Shown in pieces: positions 24,938 to 34,291 of a stretch of DNA of 64,000 bases. The stretch lies in contig JANBVI010000008.1 in the NCBI GenBank assembly GCA_024239075.1, forward strand, positions 124,001 to 188,000, read 5' to 3'. The DNA is from Fischerella sp. CENA71 (lineage in GTDB: Bacteria > Cyanobacteriota > Cyanobacteriia > Cyanobacteriales > Nostocaceae). The notes under the pieces were generated by a model that saw only the letters and a list, made by a program, of their open reading frames with translations, searched no databases and had not been told where the DNA came from. A program made the position numbers and the translations under genes. The first letter of the stretch is position 1. The number at the start of each line of letters is the position of its first letter.

Positions 24938-26839
24938 TTAATTAATGTATTGTTGAATAAAAGTTTCTAAACGTTTGATTTGAAAATTACTAGCCAGTTG
25001 AATGATTTGCTGGGTAAAAGGCGTCAAATTCTCATCAAATGCAGAAAGTTGTGCAGTAATTTCTAAAATTCCTTGAATATCACCATCTTGTGACAATTCA
25101 AGTAACTTTTGTAAAATATCATTGGCAGGAGGAATCATATCAGCTGAAACATCCAGACTAACTACATTAGTTTTTTTGGTGTTCTCTGCCTTGCTGTCAT
25201 AAATCCATTCCAATTGCAAATATTGTCGCAGCATTTCCAGCAGCGCGTCGCCTTCTACAGGCTTTGGCAGAAAAGTATCTGCACCTGCATCAATACTTTT
25301 GTACTTATCTGTTGCAAACACACTGGCAGAGGAAGCGATCACAGGAATCTCTTTGAAAGGCGAAGATTGACGCAGACGCTTGATGAACTCAAATCCATCC
25401 ATGATTGGCATGACTAAATCGGTAATAATCAAATCTGGTTTGTAAGCGATCGCTTGTTCCCATGCTTCCTGTCCGTCAGTAGCTTCGACAACAGTAAATC
25501 CAGCTGGTTCCAGTAAATTGACAATTACTGATCGGTTTTCCCATCTGTCATCCACAACCAGAATGGTACGCCTTTGCCCTTCATAGCCAATTATCGTTCG
25601 CTTCTCAATGACTCTGGAAAGCTTTGCCCAATCTTTTGCTTCTGGTAACTGTACCTCAAACCAGAAAGTGCTACCTTTGCCAAATTCACTTTGCACCTGA
25701 ATCTGACTACCCATCAACGCGACAATTTTTTGGCTGATAGCTAATCCCAAGCCTGTACCTTCTGTTTGTCGTTTCTGATTTCCTGCTTGCTCAAAGGGCA
25801 AAAAGATTTTCTCGACTTGCTCAGAGTTGATACCCACGCCTGTATCTCTTACCTCAAAGCGAATTGTGTAGTTTGTCGTTTGTTTATTGTCATTTGTGCT
25901 TTGTTCTGACTCTTGACTTATGACTTCAACTGTGAAAGTAACACTACCTTGATGAGTAAATTTAATCGCATTACCCAGCAAATTAATCAGCACCTGACGC
26001 AAGCGTTTTTCGTCAGTACGAATCCCTGTTGGTAAAGCAGGATCAAGTTGGACGTCAAACCGAATTACCTTTTGTTCGGCTCGGATGCGAGAAATTTCAA
26101 TTATACTGTCTAGAAACGCAGGCAAATAAAAATCAATCGGATTCAATTCCAGTTTACGAGCTTCGATTTTGGAGAGATCCAGGATATCATTAATCAGCGT
26201 TAACAGATGGGAAGCACATTGATAAATGATCTCAACTCCTTTGCGTCCTTTTTCTGTTAAGGGTTCCGTACGTTGAAGAATTTGAGCATAGCCTAAAATT
26301 CCGTTGAGGGGTGTACGTAGCTCATGACTCATATTGGCAAGAAATTCACTTTTGGCTTGGCTGGAGTTTTGAGCAATTTCCTCTGCCTGACGTAGTTCTT
26401 GTTCAATCCGCTTACGCTCTATAATTTCATTACTGAGTGTTCGATTGATAGCTTCTAATTGGGCAGGGCTAGGTAATGTTAGAGCTTGAGGAATTAGATA
26501 AACTAATGTAAATGCTGTATAGATTGAAATAATAGCAGTGACAGCTTTCAGACCACCTGAAATCCAATAATCAGGATGCCAAAGCGTCCAAATATCCATG
26601 AAGTGTCCAGTACCACAAGCAACAATAAAAGCACCAAATAATAAAAAAACTCCGTTAAAAGGAACATCCTTGCGCTTGGAAATAAAGTAAAGCAGTGAGA
26701 TGGGAATAGAATAATAGGCAACACCGATCGTTGCATCAGAAATAATGTGCAGCCAAACTAGTCCAGTCTTCCACAGGTAACAATGTCCATGGGGGATAAA
26801 ACCGCTTGCTTGAAAAGGATGATTGAAAAGTGCCAGCAT
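24938..26839 (-). CDS. Hybrid histidine kinase with ethylene-receptor-like membrane sensor
   Basis: A 633-residue protein. Residues about 25-115 are three transmembrane helices closely matching the ethylene-binding domain of plant ETR1 and cyanobacterial Etr1: Asp35 and Tyr42 in SDATIGVAYYSIPISLLYF, and Cys75 and His79 in FGAFIVACGTGHFMDIWTL. In ETR1 the equivalent Cys and His bind the copper ion that captures ethylene. Next come a coiled coil, a HisKA domain (FLANMSHELRTPLNGILGY), a HATPase (LINLLGNAIKFTHQG, GTGLGLAIS), a receiver (ILVVDDRWENRSVIVNLL, Asp in DLIITDLVMPIMDGF, PKPVEGD) and an Hpt-like or helical tail. It lacks the GAF domain of ETR1. Ethylene sensing is inferred from conserved ligands, not shown. 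Confidence 0.9.
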   Translation of the reverse strand: MLALFNHPFQASGFIPHGHCYLWKTGLVWLHIISDATIGVAYYSIPISLLYFISKRKDVPFNGVFLLFGAFIVACGTGHFMDIWTLWHPDYWISGGLKAVTAIISIYTAFTLVYLIPQALTLPSPAQLEAINRTLSNEIIERKRIEQELRQAEEIAQNSSQAKSEFLANMSHELRTPLNGILGYAQILQRTEPLTEKGRKGVEIIYQCASHLLTLINDILDLSKIEARKLELNPIDFYLPAFLDSIIEISRIRAEQKVIRFDVQLDPALPTGIRTDEKRLRQVLINLLGNAIKFTHQGSVTFTVEVISQESEQSTNDNKQTTNYTIRFEVRDTGVGINSEQVEKIFLPFEQAGNQKRQTEGTGLGLAISQKIVALMGSQIQVQSEFGKGSTFWFEVQLPEAKDWAKLSRVIEKRTIIGYEGQRRTILVVDDRWENRSVIVNLLEPAGFTVVEATDGQEAWEQAIAYKPDLIITDLVMPIMDGFEFIKRLRQSSPFKEIPVIASSASVFATDKYKSIDAGADTFLPKPVEGDALLEMLRQYLQLEWIYDSKAENTKKTNVVSLDVSADMIPPANDILQKLLELSQDGDIQGILEITAQLSAFDENLTPFTQQIIQLASNFQIKRLETFIQQYIN

Positions 26840-27009
26840 AAAACTAGAGCTTAATTAGTTCTGAAATAAATGCCTACAACTCCAGTACTTCCATAACTTT
26901 AAACAAGGAGGCGCGATCGCATGATTTTGGTATTTGGATGAATTTTTCCGCCAGTTATGAATGTACTAGAAAAGATAGTTTAATACTGGCGCTCGCATCC
27001 AAAACTAAA

Positions 27010-27951
27010 CTAAGCTAAAAGACAAGCCATCGGAAAAATTAGATACTCAATAAAAAACAGTTTCCAAATAAATTGATAGAAACGCGCAATAGCATTTTTA
27101 TCTTCTAAATCTACACCCCGACTTTGCCACCACATAATAGCAAGTGCAACTAAATGAGTAATCACTAAAAACACAGAATTAACTTCTGCTAGATGCAGAA
27201 ATCCAATTAAAATCATTCCTCCATAACATACACTTAATACCCAAAGGGCAAGATTAAATACTGCTTGCTTACCGAGTTTAATTGTAAAAGTAGTGATATT
27301 GTATTGCAAGTCGCCTTCTAGATCAGGAATATCTTTGAATATAGCGATCGCAAACGTAAATACCAACACAAATATAGTTAATACCCATACTGCGGCAGGA
27401 ATTACTATCATCAATGTCATCAAACTATTTTGTTTCAACACCCAATTAAAATGTAGAAACAATCCTAAATTAACAATTGCTCCCCGCACAGAAAAAATAC
27501 ATAAAGCTGCCCAAAAAGGAAACCTTTTTAAACGGATTGGCGGCAAAGAATAAGCTGTACCAATAGCTAAACTTATTCCCACCATCCCAAATAAAAAAGG
27601 TCCACCTAACCAAGCAACTACCAATGCCAAAACACCAGTAATGACCACAATTAATTTACCTGTTTGTTGAGAAAACTCCCCCGCAGCAATCGGTAAATGT
27701 GGTTTATTAATCTGATCAATTTCCACATCTTCTAGTTGATTCAAGCCCACAATATAAACATTGCCACACAAACAAGCAAACCATGCTACCAAAACAGGTG
27801 ATAGAGAAAAACTACTATTTACTAAAGCAAAAGCAATTAGATATAACCCTAATACACTTAAACTTGTACCAATAATTGTGTGTGGGCGAGAAAATTTCCA
27901 AAAAGCATAAAGCCAACTACTTTGAGAAGCTGATTGTGAAACTTGATTCAT
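27010..27951 (-). CDS. hpt: Homogentisate phytyltransferase (UbiA family)
   Basis: A 313-residue UbiA-family prenyltransferase with about eight or nine transmembrane helices. The two Asp-rich motifs are seen as NQLEDVEIDQINKPHLPIA and FKDIPDLEGD, with RPHTIIGTSLSVLGLY at the start, all typical of the cyanobacterial enzyme that condenses homogentisate with phytyl diphosphate, the committed step of tocopherol synthesis. An ATG at 27963 lies in the heptamer repeat, so the ATG at 27951 is chosen. The adjacent methyltransferase (28123) is of the tocopherol type, which supports this assignment over a chlorophyll or quinone prenyltransferase. Confidence 0.9.
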   Translation of the reverse strand: MNQVSQSASQSSWLYAFWKFSRPHTIIGTSLSVLGLYLIAFALVNSSFSLSPVLVAWFACLCGNVYIVGLNQLEDVEIDQINKPHLPIAAGEFSQQTGKLIVVITGVLALVVAWLGGPFLFGMVGISLAIGTAYSLPPIRLKRFPFWAALCIFSVRGAIVNLGLFLHFNWVLKQNSLMTLMIVIPAAVWVLTIFVLVFTFAIAIFKDIPDLEGDLQYNITTFTIKLGKQAVFNLALWVLSVCYGGMILIGFLHLAEVNSVFLVITHLVALAIMWWQSRGVDLEDKNAIARFYQFIWKLFFIEYLIFPMACLLA

Positions 27952-27957
27952 AATATT

Positions 27958-28004
27958 TGTCATTTGTCATTTGTCATTTGTCATTTGTCATTTGTCATTT
28001 GTCA
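27958..28004. repeat. Short tandem heptamer repeat (TCATTTG), about seven copies
   Basis: About seven consecutive TCATTTG units directly upstream of the phytyltransferase gene, then purine-pyrimidine mirror-like spacer repeats (CCCCAATCCC type) up to 28120. The tract probably lies in the leader of the transcript. Confidence 0.9.
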
Positions 28005-28122
28005 TTGGATAGGGAACAGGAAACAGAGAACGGGGATTGGTTATTCTCCTTTGTCTTTCTGCTCCCTGCTCCCTTGTCTGCCTTGTCTTTCTTCCAATCC
28101 CCAATCCCCTATCCCCAATCCC

Positions 28123-28968
28123 CTATCCCTTCTGTCCACATAACAATCCAAATCTAATTAACCCACGCTCGTAACCGTCACGCATCAATCCCAACGACAA
28201 CGCGCCCACAATCGTACTCCAACCGGATCGCACTAACCCAAATATTGCTTTCAAAGTGAAGGCCGAATCAATCACCACATTCCAAAAAGGTGCTACTGCT
28301 TGTGACCAATCAGCAGTGCGGATATTTTGTAAGCCTAATTGCAGAGCGATCGCTTCATACTCCGGCAAAGAAATCACATAGGGTAAACAATATACCTGAT
28401 AAATTTTTGCTAAATGCTGTTGCTCATCATTAGTTAATGGCGAATTATCTGTAGGACGATGACACCAAGTCACCATGATCAACTTTCCACCAGGTTTCAA
28501 TACCCGATAACACTCTTGCATAAACTTGGTTTTATCGGGCATGTGTTCACCACTTTCTAGCGACCATACCAAGTCAAAAGAATTGTCACCAAAGGGCATT
28601 TCTAGAGCATTTGCCACTTGAAAATGAGTCCGGCTACCTAAATTCACCTCATCAGCTCTTTCCTTGGCTCTAGCGGCTTGCACAGGACTCAAAGTAATTC
28701 CTGTTGCTTGAGCATGAAACTTGGTTGCCAAGTATAAGGAACTACCACCAATTCCACAGCCCACATCTAAGATGTTTTCTGCTTGCTGCACATCTGCCCA
28801 ATTGAGGATCTCTTCAATTAAATCAATTTGTGCCTGCCGACGGTTTTTTTTCTCTCTACCATCTGCACCATAGTAACCATGGTGCATATGTTCGCCCCAT
28901 ATTTCTTCCCATAAACCAGAAGAAGCATCGTAAAATTGCTGAATTTGCTTGTAAATAGTTGCGCTCAT
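28123..28968 (-). CDS. Tocopherol-type SAM methyltransferase (probable gamma-tocopherol methyltransferase)
   Basis: A 281-residue class I methyltransferase. It starts SATIYKQIQQFYDASSGLWE with EHMHHGYYG, the typical opening of the sarcosine/tocopherol methyltransferase group. SAM motif I is ILDVGCGIGGSSLYLA, followed by GITLSPVQAARAKE and SFDLVWSLESGEHMPDK. Cyanobacterial gamma-tocopherol methyltransferases share all of these. It would methylate gamma- to alpha-tocopherol. The adjoining phytyltransferase gene in the same direction places it in vitamin E synthesis. A related plastoquinol-type methyltransferase cannot be fully excluded. Confidence 0.82.
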   Translation of the reverse strand: MSATIYKQIQQFYDASSGLWEEIWGEHMHHGYYGADGREKKNRRQAQIDLIEEILNWADVQQAENILDVGCGIGGSSLYLATKFHAQATGITLSPVQAARAKERADEVNLGSRTHFQVANALEMPFGDNSFDLVWSLESGEHMPDKTKFMQECYRVLKPGGKLIMVTWCHRPTDNSPLTNDEQQHLAKIYQVYCLPYVISLPEYEAIALQLGLQNIRTADWSQAVAPFWNVVIDSAFTLKAIFGLVRSGWSTIVGALSLGLMRDGYERGLIRFGLLCGQKG

Positions 28969-29097
28969 GGAAAAGCAGGATCAAAAAACACATAATCGTA
29001 GGCTACCATGTGTGTTTTTATTTAAAGTAGGGATTTTTTTGTGAGGCAGTTAAAACACTGCACACAATACCTTAATTTGTTTGTTTTTTAGCAAAAT

Positions 29098-30432
29098 ATG
29101 ACTGTTTCTCGGACAATTTGTTTGGGATTTTTGGCAGTCATCGCAGTTGGAACTATCCTGCTGATGATGCCTTTTTCTACCAGCAGCGGTACATGGAATG
29201 ATCCCATTGTTGCCCTGTTCACGTCAACTTCCGCAGTATGTGTCACAGGTTTATCTGTTGTTGATCCTGGTAGTTATTTTTCCTTTTGGGGCGAGTTGTG
29301 GATTGTGCTATTAGCACAAATTGGTGGGTTGGGTTACATGACGACTACGACTTTTTTGATTTTGTTGATTGGACGTAGATTTGATCTGCGCCAAAAAATT
29401 GCCATTCAACAAGCCTTAGATCGTCCGGGAATGAGCGGTAGTACACAAATTATTCGCTCAATTATTGCTACGACATTAATCTTTGAAATCACCGGGATAT
29501 TTTTACTATTGCCAGCTTTTGTACCCGATTATGGATGGCAACAAGGGCTGTGGCTAGCAATTTTTCATAGTGTTAATGCTTGGAATAATGCAGGGTTTAG
29601 TCTTTTTAAAGATAACCTGATTGGTTATCAATCTTCCGTTTTAGTTGTTTTAACAATCACAGGCTTAATTATTTTTGGTGGAATTGGTTATCAAGTAATT
29701 TTAGAAACTTACTTTTGGATACGCGATCGCATCCGCAATAGGCAAGAAAAACTCTTATTCTCCCTTGATTTTAAAGTTGCTTTGAGTACAACAATTGTAC
29801 TTTTAATTCTGGGAACAATTGCTTTTTTCTTTGTAGAAATACGAAACCCCGAAACATTTGCCAATCTCAATTTTACCGATAAAATTTTAGTTGCCTGGTT
29901 TCAATCTGTGACTCCCAGAACTGCTGGTTTCAACACGATTGATATCGGTAAAATGACAACAGCAGGTTTGTTTATTACCATTGCACTCATGTTTATTGGT
30001 GCAAGCCCAGGTGGTACAGGCGGCGGAATTAAAACCACTACTCTGAGAGTACTTACAAGTTGCACAAAAGCAATTCTCCAAGGCAAAGAAGAAGTATTAT
30101 TGTACGAAAGAAAGATCGCAGTCTCTTTAGTTTTAAAAGCTGTGGGCGTATTAATTGGCTCTGTTGGTACAGTTATTATCTCCACAATCTTAATTGCTCT
30201 GACAGATCCAAAACTTGAGTTTATTCAAATCTTATTTGAAGTTGTGTCAGCCTTCGCTACAGTAGGACTTTCAACAGGGATTACAGGCACTGTTTCCACA
30301 GCAGCTAAACTGATATTAATTGCCACGATGTATGTGGGTAGGGTAGGTATTTTACTATTAATGTCAGCTATGCTAGGAGATCCTCGCCCCAGCAGAATCC
30401 ATTATCCGGAAGAAAATTTGCTTGTTGGTTGA
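29098..30432 (+). CDS. ktrB: KtrB/TrkH-type potassium (or Na/K) transport subunit
   Basis: A 444-residue transporter of the Trk/Ktr/HKT superfamily with four membrane-pore-membrane repeats. Seen: the first P-loop STSAVCVTGLSVVDPG, GGLGYMTTTTFLIL, SVNAWNNAGFSLF, SVTPRTAGFNTIDIG, GASPGGTGGGIKTTTL and VSAFATVGLSTGITG; each repeat has the selectivity Gly after TxxG-type loops. It forms the membrane channel of Ktr, driven by the regulatory subunit encoded 84 bases downstream (KtrA). Ktr supports potassium uptake and osmotic adaptation. Confidence 0.93.
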   Translation: MTVSRTICLGFLAVIAVGTILLMMPFSTSSGTWNDPIVALFTSTSAVCVTGLSVVDPGSYFSFWGELWIVLLAQIGGLGYMTTTTFLILLIGRRFDLRQKIAIQQALDRPGMSGSTQIIRSIIATTLIFEITGIFLLLPAFVPDYGWQQGLWLAIFHSVNAWNNAGFSLFKDNLIGYQSSVLVVLTITGLIIFGGIGYQVILETYFWIRDRIRNRQEKLLFSLDFKVALSTTIVLLILGTIAFFFVEIRNPETFANLNFTDKILVAWFQSVTPRTAGFNTIDIGKMTTAGLFITIALMFIGASPGGTGGGIKTTTLRVLTSCTKAILQGKEEVLLYERKIAVSLVLKAVGVLIGSVGTVIISTILIALTDPKLEFIQILFEVVSAFATVGLSTGITGTVSTAAKLILIATMYVGRVGILLLMSAMLGDPRPSRIHYPEENLLVG

Positions 30433-30516
30433 TTGTTGATAGTTAGTTGTTGAGATTCATGTTAAAAATCAACAAATATCTATTGACCGAGACAATTTTG
30501 GATTAAGGAAACAATT

Positions 30517-31212
30517 GTGAATCTTTCATCATTAGGATTTTTTCGTAGTCTGCGTAAAGATAATCATCAATTTGCTGTGGTTGGCTTAGGTAGATTTGGG
30601 CGTGCTGTCTGTGCAACACTACATAAATTGGGATATGAAGTGTTAGGAACAGATGTTGATGAAAAACGAGTATCTGATGCTTTAACTGATCAAATAGTTG
30701 GTCATGCTTTACAATTAGATTCAACAGAACCAGCTGCACTCAAAGAAGCAGGAATTTTTGAATTTGATACGGTGATCGTCGCCATCGGAAATTATATCCA
30801 AGAAAGTATCATCACCACCCTCAATATGAAAGAAGGAGGTGTACCTCATGTAGTAGCAAAAGCTTCTAGTGAAGTTCACCAGAAACTACTGCTACGAGTG
30901 GGAGCAGATCATGTTGTATTTCCGGAATTTGAAGCAGGATGTTCACTGGCGCGATCGCTCACTAAACCATCAATCTTAGAACGATTTGACCTCGACCCAG
31001 ATCACAGTATTGTAGAGTTAATTGTTCCTGATGAATTTCATGGCAAAACTATCTCTGAATTGCAGCTACGTAATCGCTATGGCTTAAATTTGTTAGCGGT
31101 AAGTCATGATGGCAAATTTCAAATAAATCCTTATCCAACCCAACGTCTGGAACGCGGTTCTGCAATTGTAGTCATTGGTTGCAACAAAGATATTAATCGT
31201 TTACCAATCTAA
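30517..31212 (+). CDS. ktrA: KtrA potassium uptake regulatory subunit (RCK domain)
   Basis: A 231-residue soluble protein beginning at a GTG. It has the RCK-N Rossmann core FAVVGLGRFGRAVCATLHKL, the acidic end of strand 2 EVLGTDVDEKRVSD, and an RCK-C domain (IVELIVPDEFHGKTISEL, IVVIGCNKDINRL). It binds NAD(H) or ATP/ADP and gates KtrB. The upstream gene is its partner. The GTG start fits the N-terminal extension of about 15 residues before the Rossmann strand. Confidence 0.93.
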   Translation: MNLSSLGFFRSLRKDNHQFAVVGLGRFGRAVCATLHKLGYEVLGTDVDEKRVSDALTDQIVGHALQLDSTEPAALKEAGIFEFDTVIVAIGNYIQESIITTLNMKEGGVPHVVAKASSEVHQKLLLRVGADHVVFPEFEAGCSLARSLTKPSILERFDLDPDHSIVELIVPDEFHGKTISELQLRNRYGLNLLAVSHDGKFQINPYPTQRLERGSAIVVIGCNKDINRLPI

Positions 31213-31267
31213 AAGTGCATAGTAGATAGTGATTAAAAAGCAACAACTAACCACTAACTACTAAGTA

Positions 31268-32386
31268 TCACTGCTTTAACCCAGGTGATGGTTCTAAGGA
31301 AAAAGGTACTTCTTCGGGATTGATTTCCTCTGGAGTCGGTATTTCTTCTTCAACCGAAGTCGGGATATCACTTGGGTTCGCTTCTGGATCTATGGAATTA
31401 TCTGGGTTTGACAAGTCGTCTTGGGAAACCTGGCTAACTTGCGGTTGCTTAGGTTCTTGCATTTGTGCAACTTGCTGCATTAACTGTTCAATCTTAGAAG
31501 CTCGTTCTGTGTTACCCTGTTGACGATATTGTTTATGCGCGCGCTTAAAAGCACTACTGGCTTTTTTGAACTCGCCTTGATTATATAAGGCTACTCCCAA
31601 GTTGTAGTAAGTCTCAGCATTATTAGGCAGGCGTTTAATAGCTGTTTGATAAGTAGCGATCGCTTCCGATGTTTGACCTTGAATGGTCAACAGGCTGCCC
31701 ATGTTATTGTAAGCTACAGCGTTGTCAGGATTGAGCTTAAGAGTTTGGCGATAAGCTGCGATCGCTTCTTCTAATTTTCCTTGCTCTTGGAGAGCGATCG
31801 CTAAGTTAAAGTAAGCATTAGCATTGTTGCCATCTAAATTAACTGCTTGCTTATAGGCTGCGATCGCTGCTTCTGGTTGTCCTTTTTCATATAATGCTAA
31901 ACCCAAGTTATACTGAGCATTTGCCATCGTCGGATTGATAATCAAAGCTTGACGATAAGCAGTAATCGCGGCTTGGGCTTGTCCTTGTTTATGCAATCCC
32001 AAACCCAAGTTATAATAAGCTTCGCCCAAGTTGGGATTGAGTTTGATCGCCTCTCCGTATTCTTGTGTTGCAGCATCAAAACGATTTTGCTGCAACAAAA
32101 TGTTACCTAAATAATTATGTGCAGAAGCAATATTGGAGTCTAGCTGCAAGGCTTGACGAAACGCATATTCTGCACCAGCTAAGTCTTTTTGGTGATAGCG
32201 CATCACTCCCTGTTGAAAATAACTCGCTGCTTCCAAATTCTGAGAAACAACATTCTGCGCCAGCAGCTTACTTCCTGGTAACTCAGTCATCGTTGCTGCT
32301 ACGAACACCAAAAAAGCGGAAGAACAGAATAATACTACCTTGCGTAGACCGGAAAACCGCAGGCTTTCTTGATATATTTGAGACAT
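31268..32386 (-). CDS. Secreted or anchored TPR protein
   Basis: A 372-residue protein. Residues about 16-35 are hydrophobic (VVLFCSSAFLVFVAATMTEL), likely a signal anchor. About six or seven canonical tetratricopeptide repeats follow (ASYFQQGVMRYHQKDLAGAE through AETYYNLGVALYNQGEFKKA), then an acidic, Pro/Glu-rich tail (PEANPSDIPTSVEEEIPTPE) of low complexity. It is probably a periplasmic or membrane scaffold. It is convergent with ktrA. Confidence 0.85.
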   Translation of the reverse strand: MSQIYQESLRFSGLRKVVLFCSSAFLVFVAATMTELPGSKLLAQNVVSQNLEAASYFQQGVMRYHQKDLAGAEYAFRQALQLDSNIASAHNYLGNILLQQNRFDAATQEYGEAIKLNPNLGEAYYNLGLGLHKQGQAQAAITAYRQALIINPTMANAQYNLGLALYEKGQPEAAIAAYKQAVNLDGNNANAYFNLAIALQEQGKLEEAIAAYRQTLKLNPDNAVAYNNMGSLLTIQGQTSEAIATYQTAIKRLPNNAETYYNLGVALYNQGEFKKASSAFKRAHKQYRQQGNTERASKIEQLMQQVAQMQEPKQPQVSQVSQDDLSNPDNSIDPEANPSDIPTSVEEEIPTPEEINPEEVPFSLEPSPGLKQ

Positions 32387-32846
32387 AATTTGCAGACCTG
32401 TACTGATTGCTAAATGCTCATAAAGTCAGAATACCCAGTACATAGATCAAAAATGAATGTGTGATCAAATTTCTCAATGTGTACTACTTAGCATCTAAAT
32501 TCTAGAGGAATAATAATGAATTTTTTATGCGAGTTTCTTGACTTTTGCACAAAAGTGTTACAATAAATACAGAAAATAAAATCGTTCATCTCTTTAAGAC
32601 TGTGACACCACATTGTGTCTTGATCAGGTAACTTATCTGGTTAACAGAAAAAACCAAAATGTTTGTAGTGAGGGTTTCAGCGCTCAACAAAGCACTCTTC
32701 GTGCTTACTACGAACTAGTGCAGCTTTTGATTACTTACAGCGAATGGGGGAAATCAGCTTAAGAGACGGAAGTAAGGAGACATCCTGAAGGAACGCGCCT
32801 CTATTTAATTCCAACCTACAAAACAATTAAAACCGAGGCGAAGCAA
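32387..32846. other. Intergenic region with small hairpin repeat
   Basis: No gene seen in 460 bases. A dispersed-type imperfect inverted repeat built on GTAGTGAGGG...CTTACTAC lies at about 32660-32712. The rest is AT-rich promoter-like sequence. Confidence 0.5.
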
Positions 32847-33245
32847 ATGAAACTAACCTATCGCGGTGTAGATTATGAATCTAATCCCCTAGCTGTAGAG
32901 ATGATTCCAGGGGAAATTAGTGGTAAGTATCGTGGGCAGCAATGGAGACGTAATTATCCGAGACATATTCCTACACCTCAACCAGTAGCAGAGTTGAAGT
33001 ATCGCGGCGTAGCTTATTGTATTGGTGATCCCATAGACGTAGAGGCAATGAAACTACGCAAACAACCGGAAGCGATCGCCACTGCAAAAACAAAACAAAA
33101 AACAGGGCAAGAATTAGCAAATACTCATCTTGCCCATATCCGGAGTAATTTAGAACATCGCCTGCAAGTAGCCAGACAAAAAGGAGATCAAACTCTGATC
33201 CGTCTGTTGGAAGATGAAGCAAGGCAAATAATGGTTGGTAGTTAG
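32847..33245 (+). CDS. Protein with two DUF4278 units
   Basis: A 132-residue soluble protein with two related units: MKLTYRGVDYESNPLAVEM with GEISGKYRGQQWRR (residues 1-36), and LKYRGVAYCIGDPIDVE (about 49-66) as a shortened second copy. The C-terminal half is helical and basic (HIRSNLEHRLQVARQKGD). The same domain closes the membrane protein at 1961. Function unknown; the domain is widespread in cyanobacteria. Confidence 0.8.
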   Translation: MKLTYRGVDYESNPLAVEMIPGEISGKYRGQQWRRNYPRHIPTPQPVAELKYRGVAYCIGDPIDVEAMKLRKQPEAIATAKTKQKTGQELANTHLAHIRSNLEHRLQVARQKGDQTLIRLLEDEARQIMVGS

Positions 33246-33341
33246 TTGATGGTTGTTTGCTGCTTAGAATAGTTAAGACTTGCGATCGCAAGTCTGGTAC
33301 AACAACCAATAACCAACAAAGAGTAGAGACGCTTTGCGCCT

Positions 33342-33989
33342 CTATTTTTCGCGATTTATCCAAATACCTCTTAATCCAGCCGCTTTTGCTGCTTGATAAT
33401 CTTCTGCAACACTGTCCCCAATGTGCCATGCAGCTGTTGGTGGACAGTGATGTTTTTCCAAAGCAATAGTAAATATTTTGGGATCTGGTTTGGCTGCACC
33501 TGCTTGAGTAGAAATGGTAACGGAACTGAAATAGTCTCTAAGTTCCAAGGCCTGTAATACAGAAAAGATCCGAGAATCAAAGTTTGATATTATTCCCAAT
33601 TCAATACCCATCTTTTGCCAATTTGTCAAAGATGGTAAGACATCAGGATAGACAAACCATGGCTCGCCTGTGCCAAAGTGAATATAAACTTCGCTAAAAA
33701 AAGCTGAAAAATCAGAAAATTTCTCTAGAACACCTGCTTTTTCAAAAGTATCAGAAGCAATGCGAAGCCACCACTCAAATTCCCACTGTGGGATATCTTG
33801 TGCTTGTGCAGTTGCAAATACAGGTGGTGGTGCAGCTTTAAAGCTTTGGGTAAATGTTTTATTCAAAGTTTCAGTAGAAACTTCGACACCAAACTCCTGC
33901 GCGATTTGACTATAAACTTCACCCACACTGCCTTTGACGCCGAAGAGAGTGCCAACTGCATCTAAAAAAATAACTTTCGGTCGTTCCAT
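33342..33989 (-). CDS. HAD-superfamily hydrolase, subfamily IA
   Basis: A 215-residue protein. HAD motif I is VIFLDAVGTLF; note Ala instead of the usual second Asp (DxD becomes DxV/A-type DAVGT), which is found in some HAD hydrolases and haloacid dehalogenase-like proteins with REG-2 similarity. Motif II is GIISNFDSR, motif III the Lys of GAAKPDPKIF, and motif IV HIGDSVAEDYQAAKAAGL. It likely acts on a phosphorylated small molecule; the missing second Asp argues against a standard phosphatase. The ATG at 33989 is chosen over a TTG. Confidence 0.87.
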   Translation of the reverse strand: MERPKVIFLDAVGTLFGVKGSVGEVYSQIAQEFGVEVSTETLNKTFTQSFKAAPPPVFATAQAQDIPQWEFEWWLRIASDTFEKAGVLEKFSDFSAFFSEVYIHFGTGEPWFVYPDVLPSLTNWQKMGIELGIISNFDSRIFSVLQALELRDYFSSVTISTQAGAAKPDPKIFTIALEKHHCPPTAAWHIGDSVAEDYQAAKAAGLRGIWINREK

Positions 33990-34159
33990 CAACCTATAAC
34001 TATTTTGGATTTTAGATTTTAGAGAAATAATGTATTTGGTGCGAAACGTAATGTCTTACGACAAAACGATAGGCGTATTTTCAAGCTGATTATCTCACAG
34101 ATTGTAGCCTGGAGTTACAAATGCAAAGTCCAAATTATAATTTTTAGCCTGCATACACA

Positions 34160-34215
34160 AACTTAGTTCGTGTAGCCGGGGTAGCGCACTTTCGGGTATT
34201 GTACCCGTTGCAGCG
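34160..34215. repeat. Small dispersed hairpin repeat
   Basis: Imperfect inverted repeat with core CGGGTA-TTG-TACCCG and outer arms GTAGC...GCGACTAC in a 270-base gene-free gap. It resembles the small mobile palindromes found elsewhere in this window. Confidence 0.5.
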
Positions 34216-34291
34216 ACTACCGTTCATCTGGAACAGGTGTTAGGCAGTTTGAAAACAGAGGCTATGACGTCTATGTTTAATACACCATCTA

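Noticed and set aside
27958-28004. Tandem repeats that might suggest a CRISPR array
   Set aside because: Units are 7 bases with no spacers; these are short tandem heptamer repeats.
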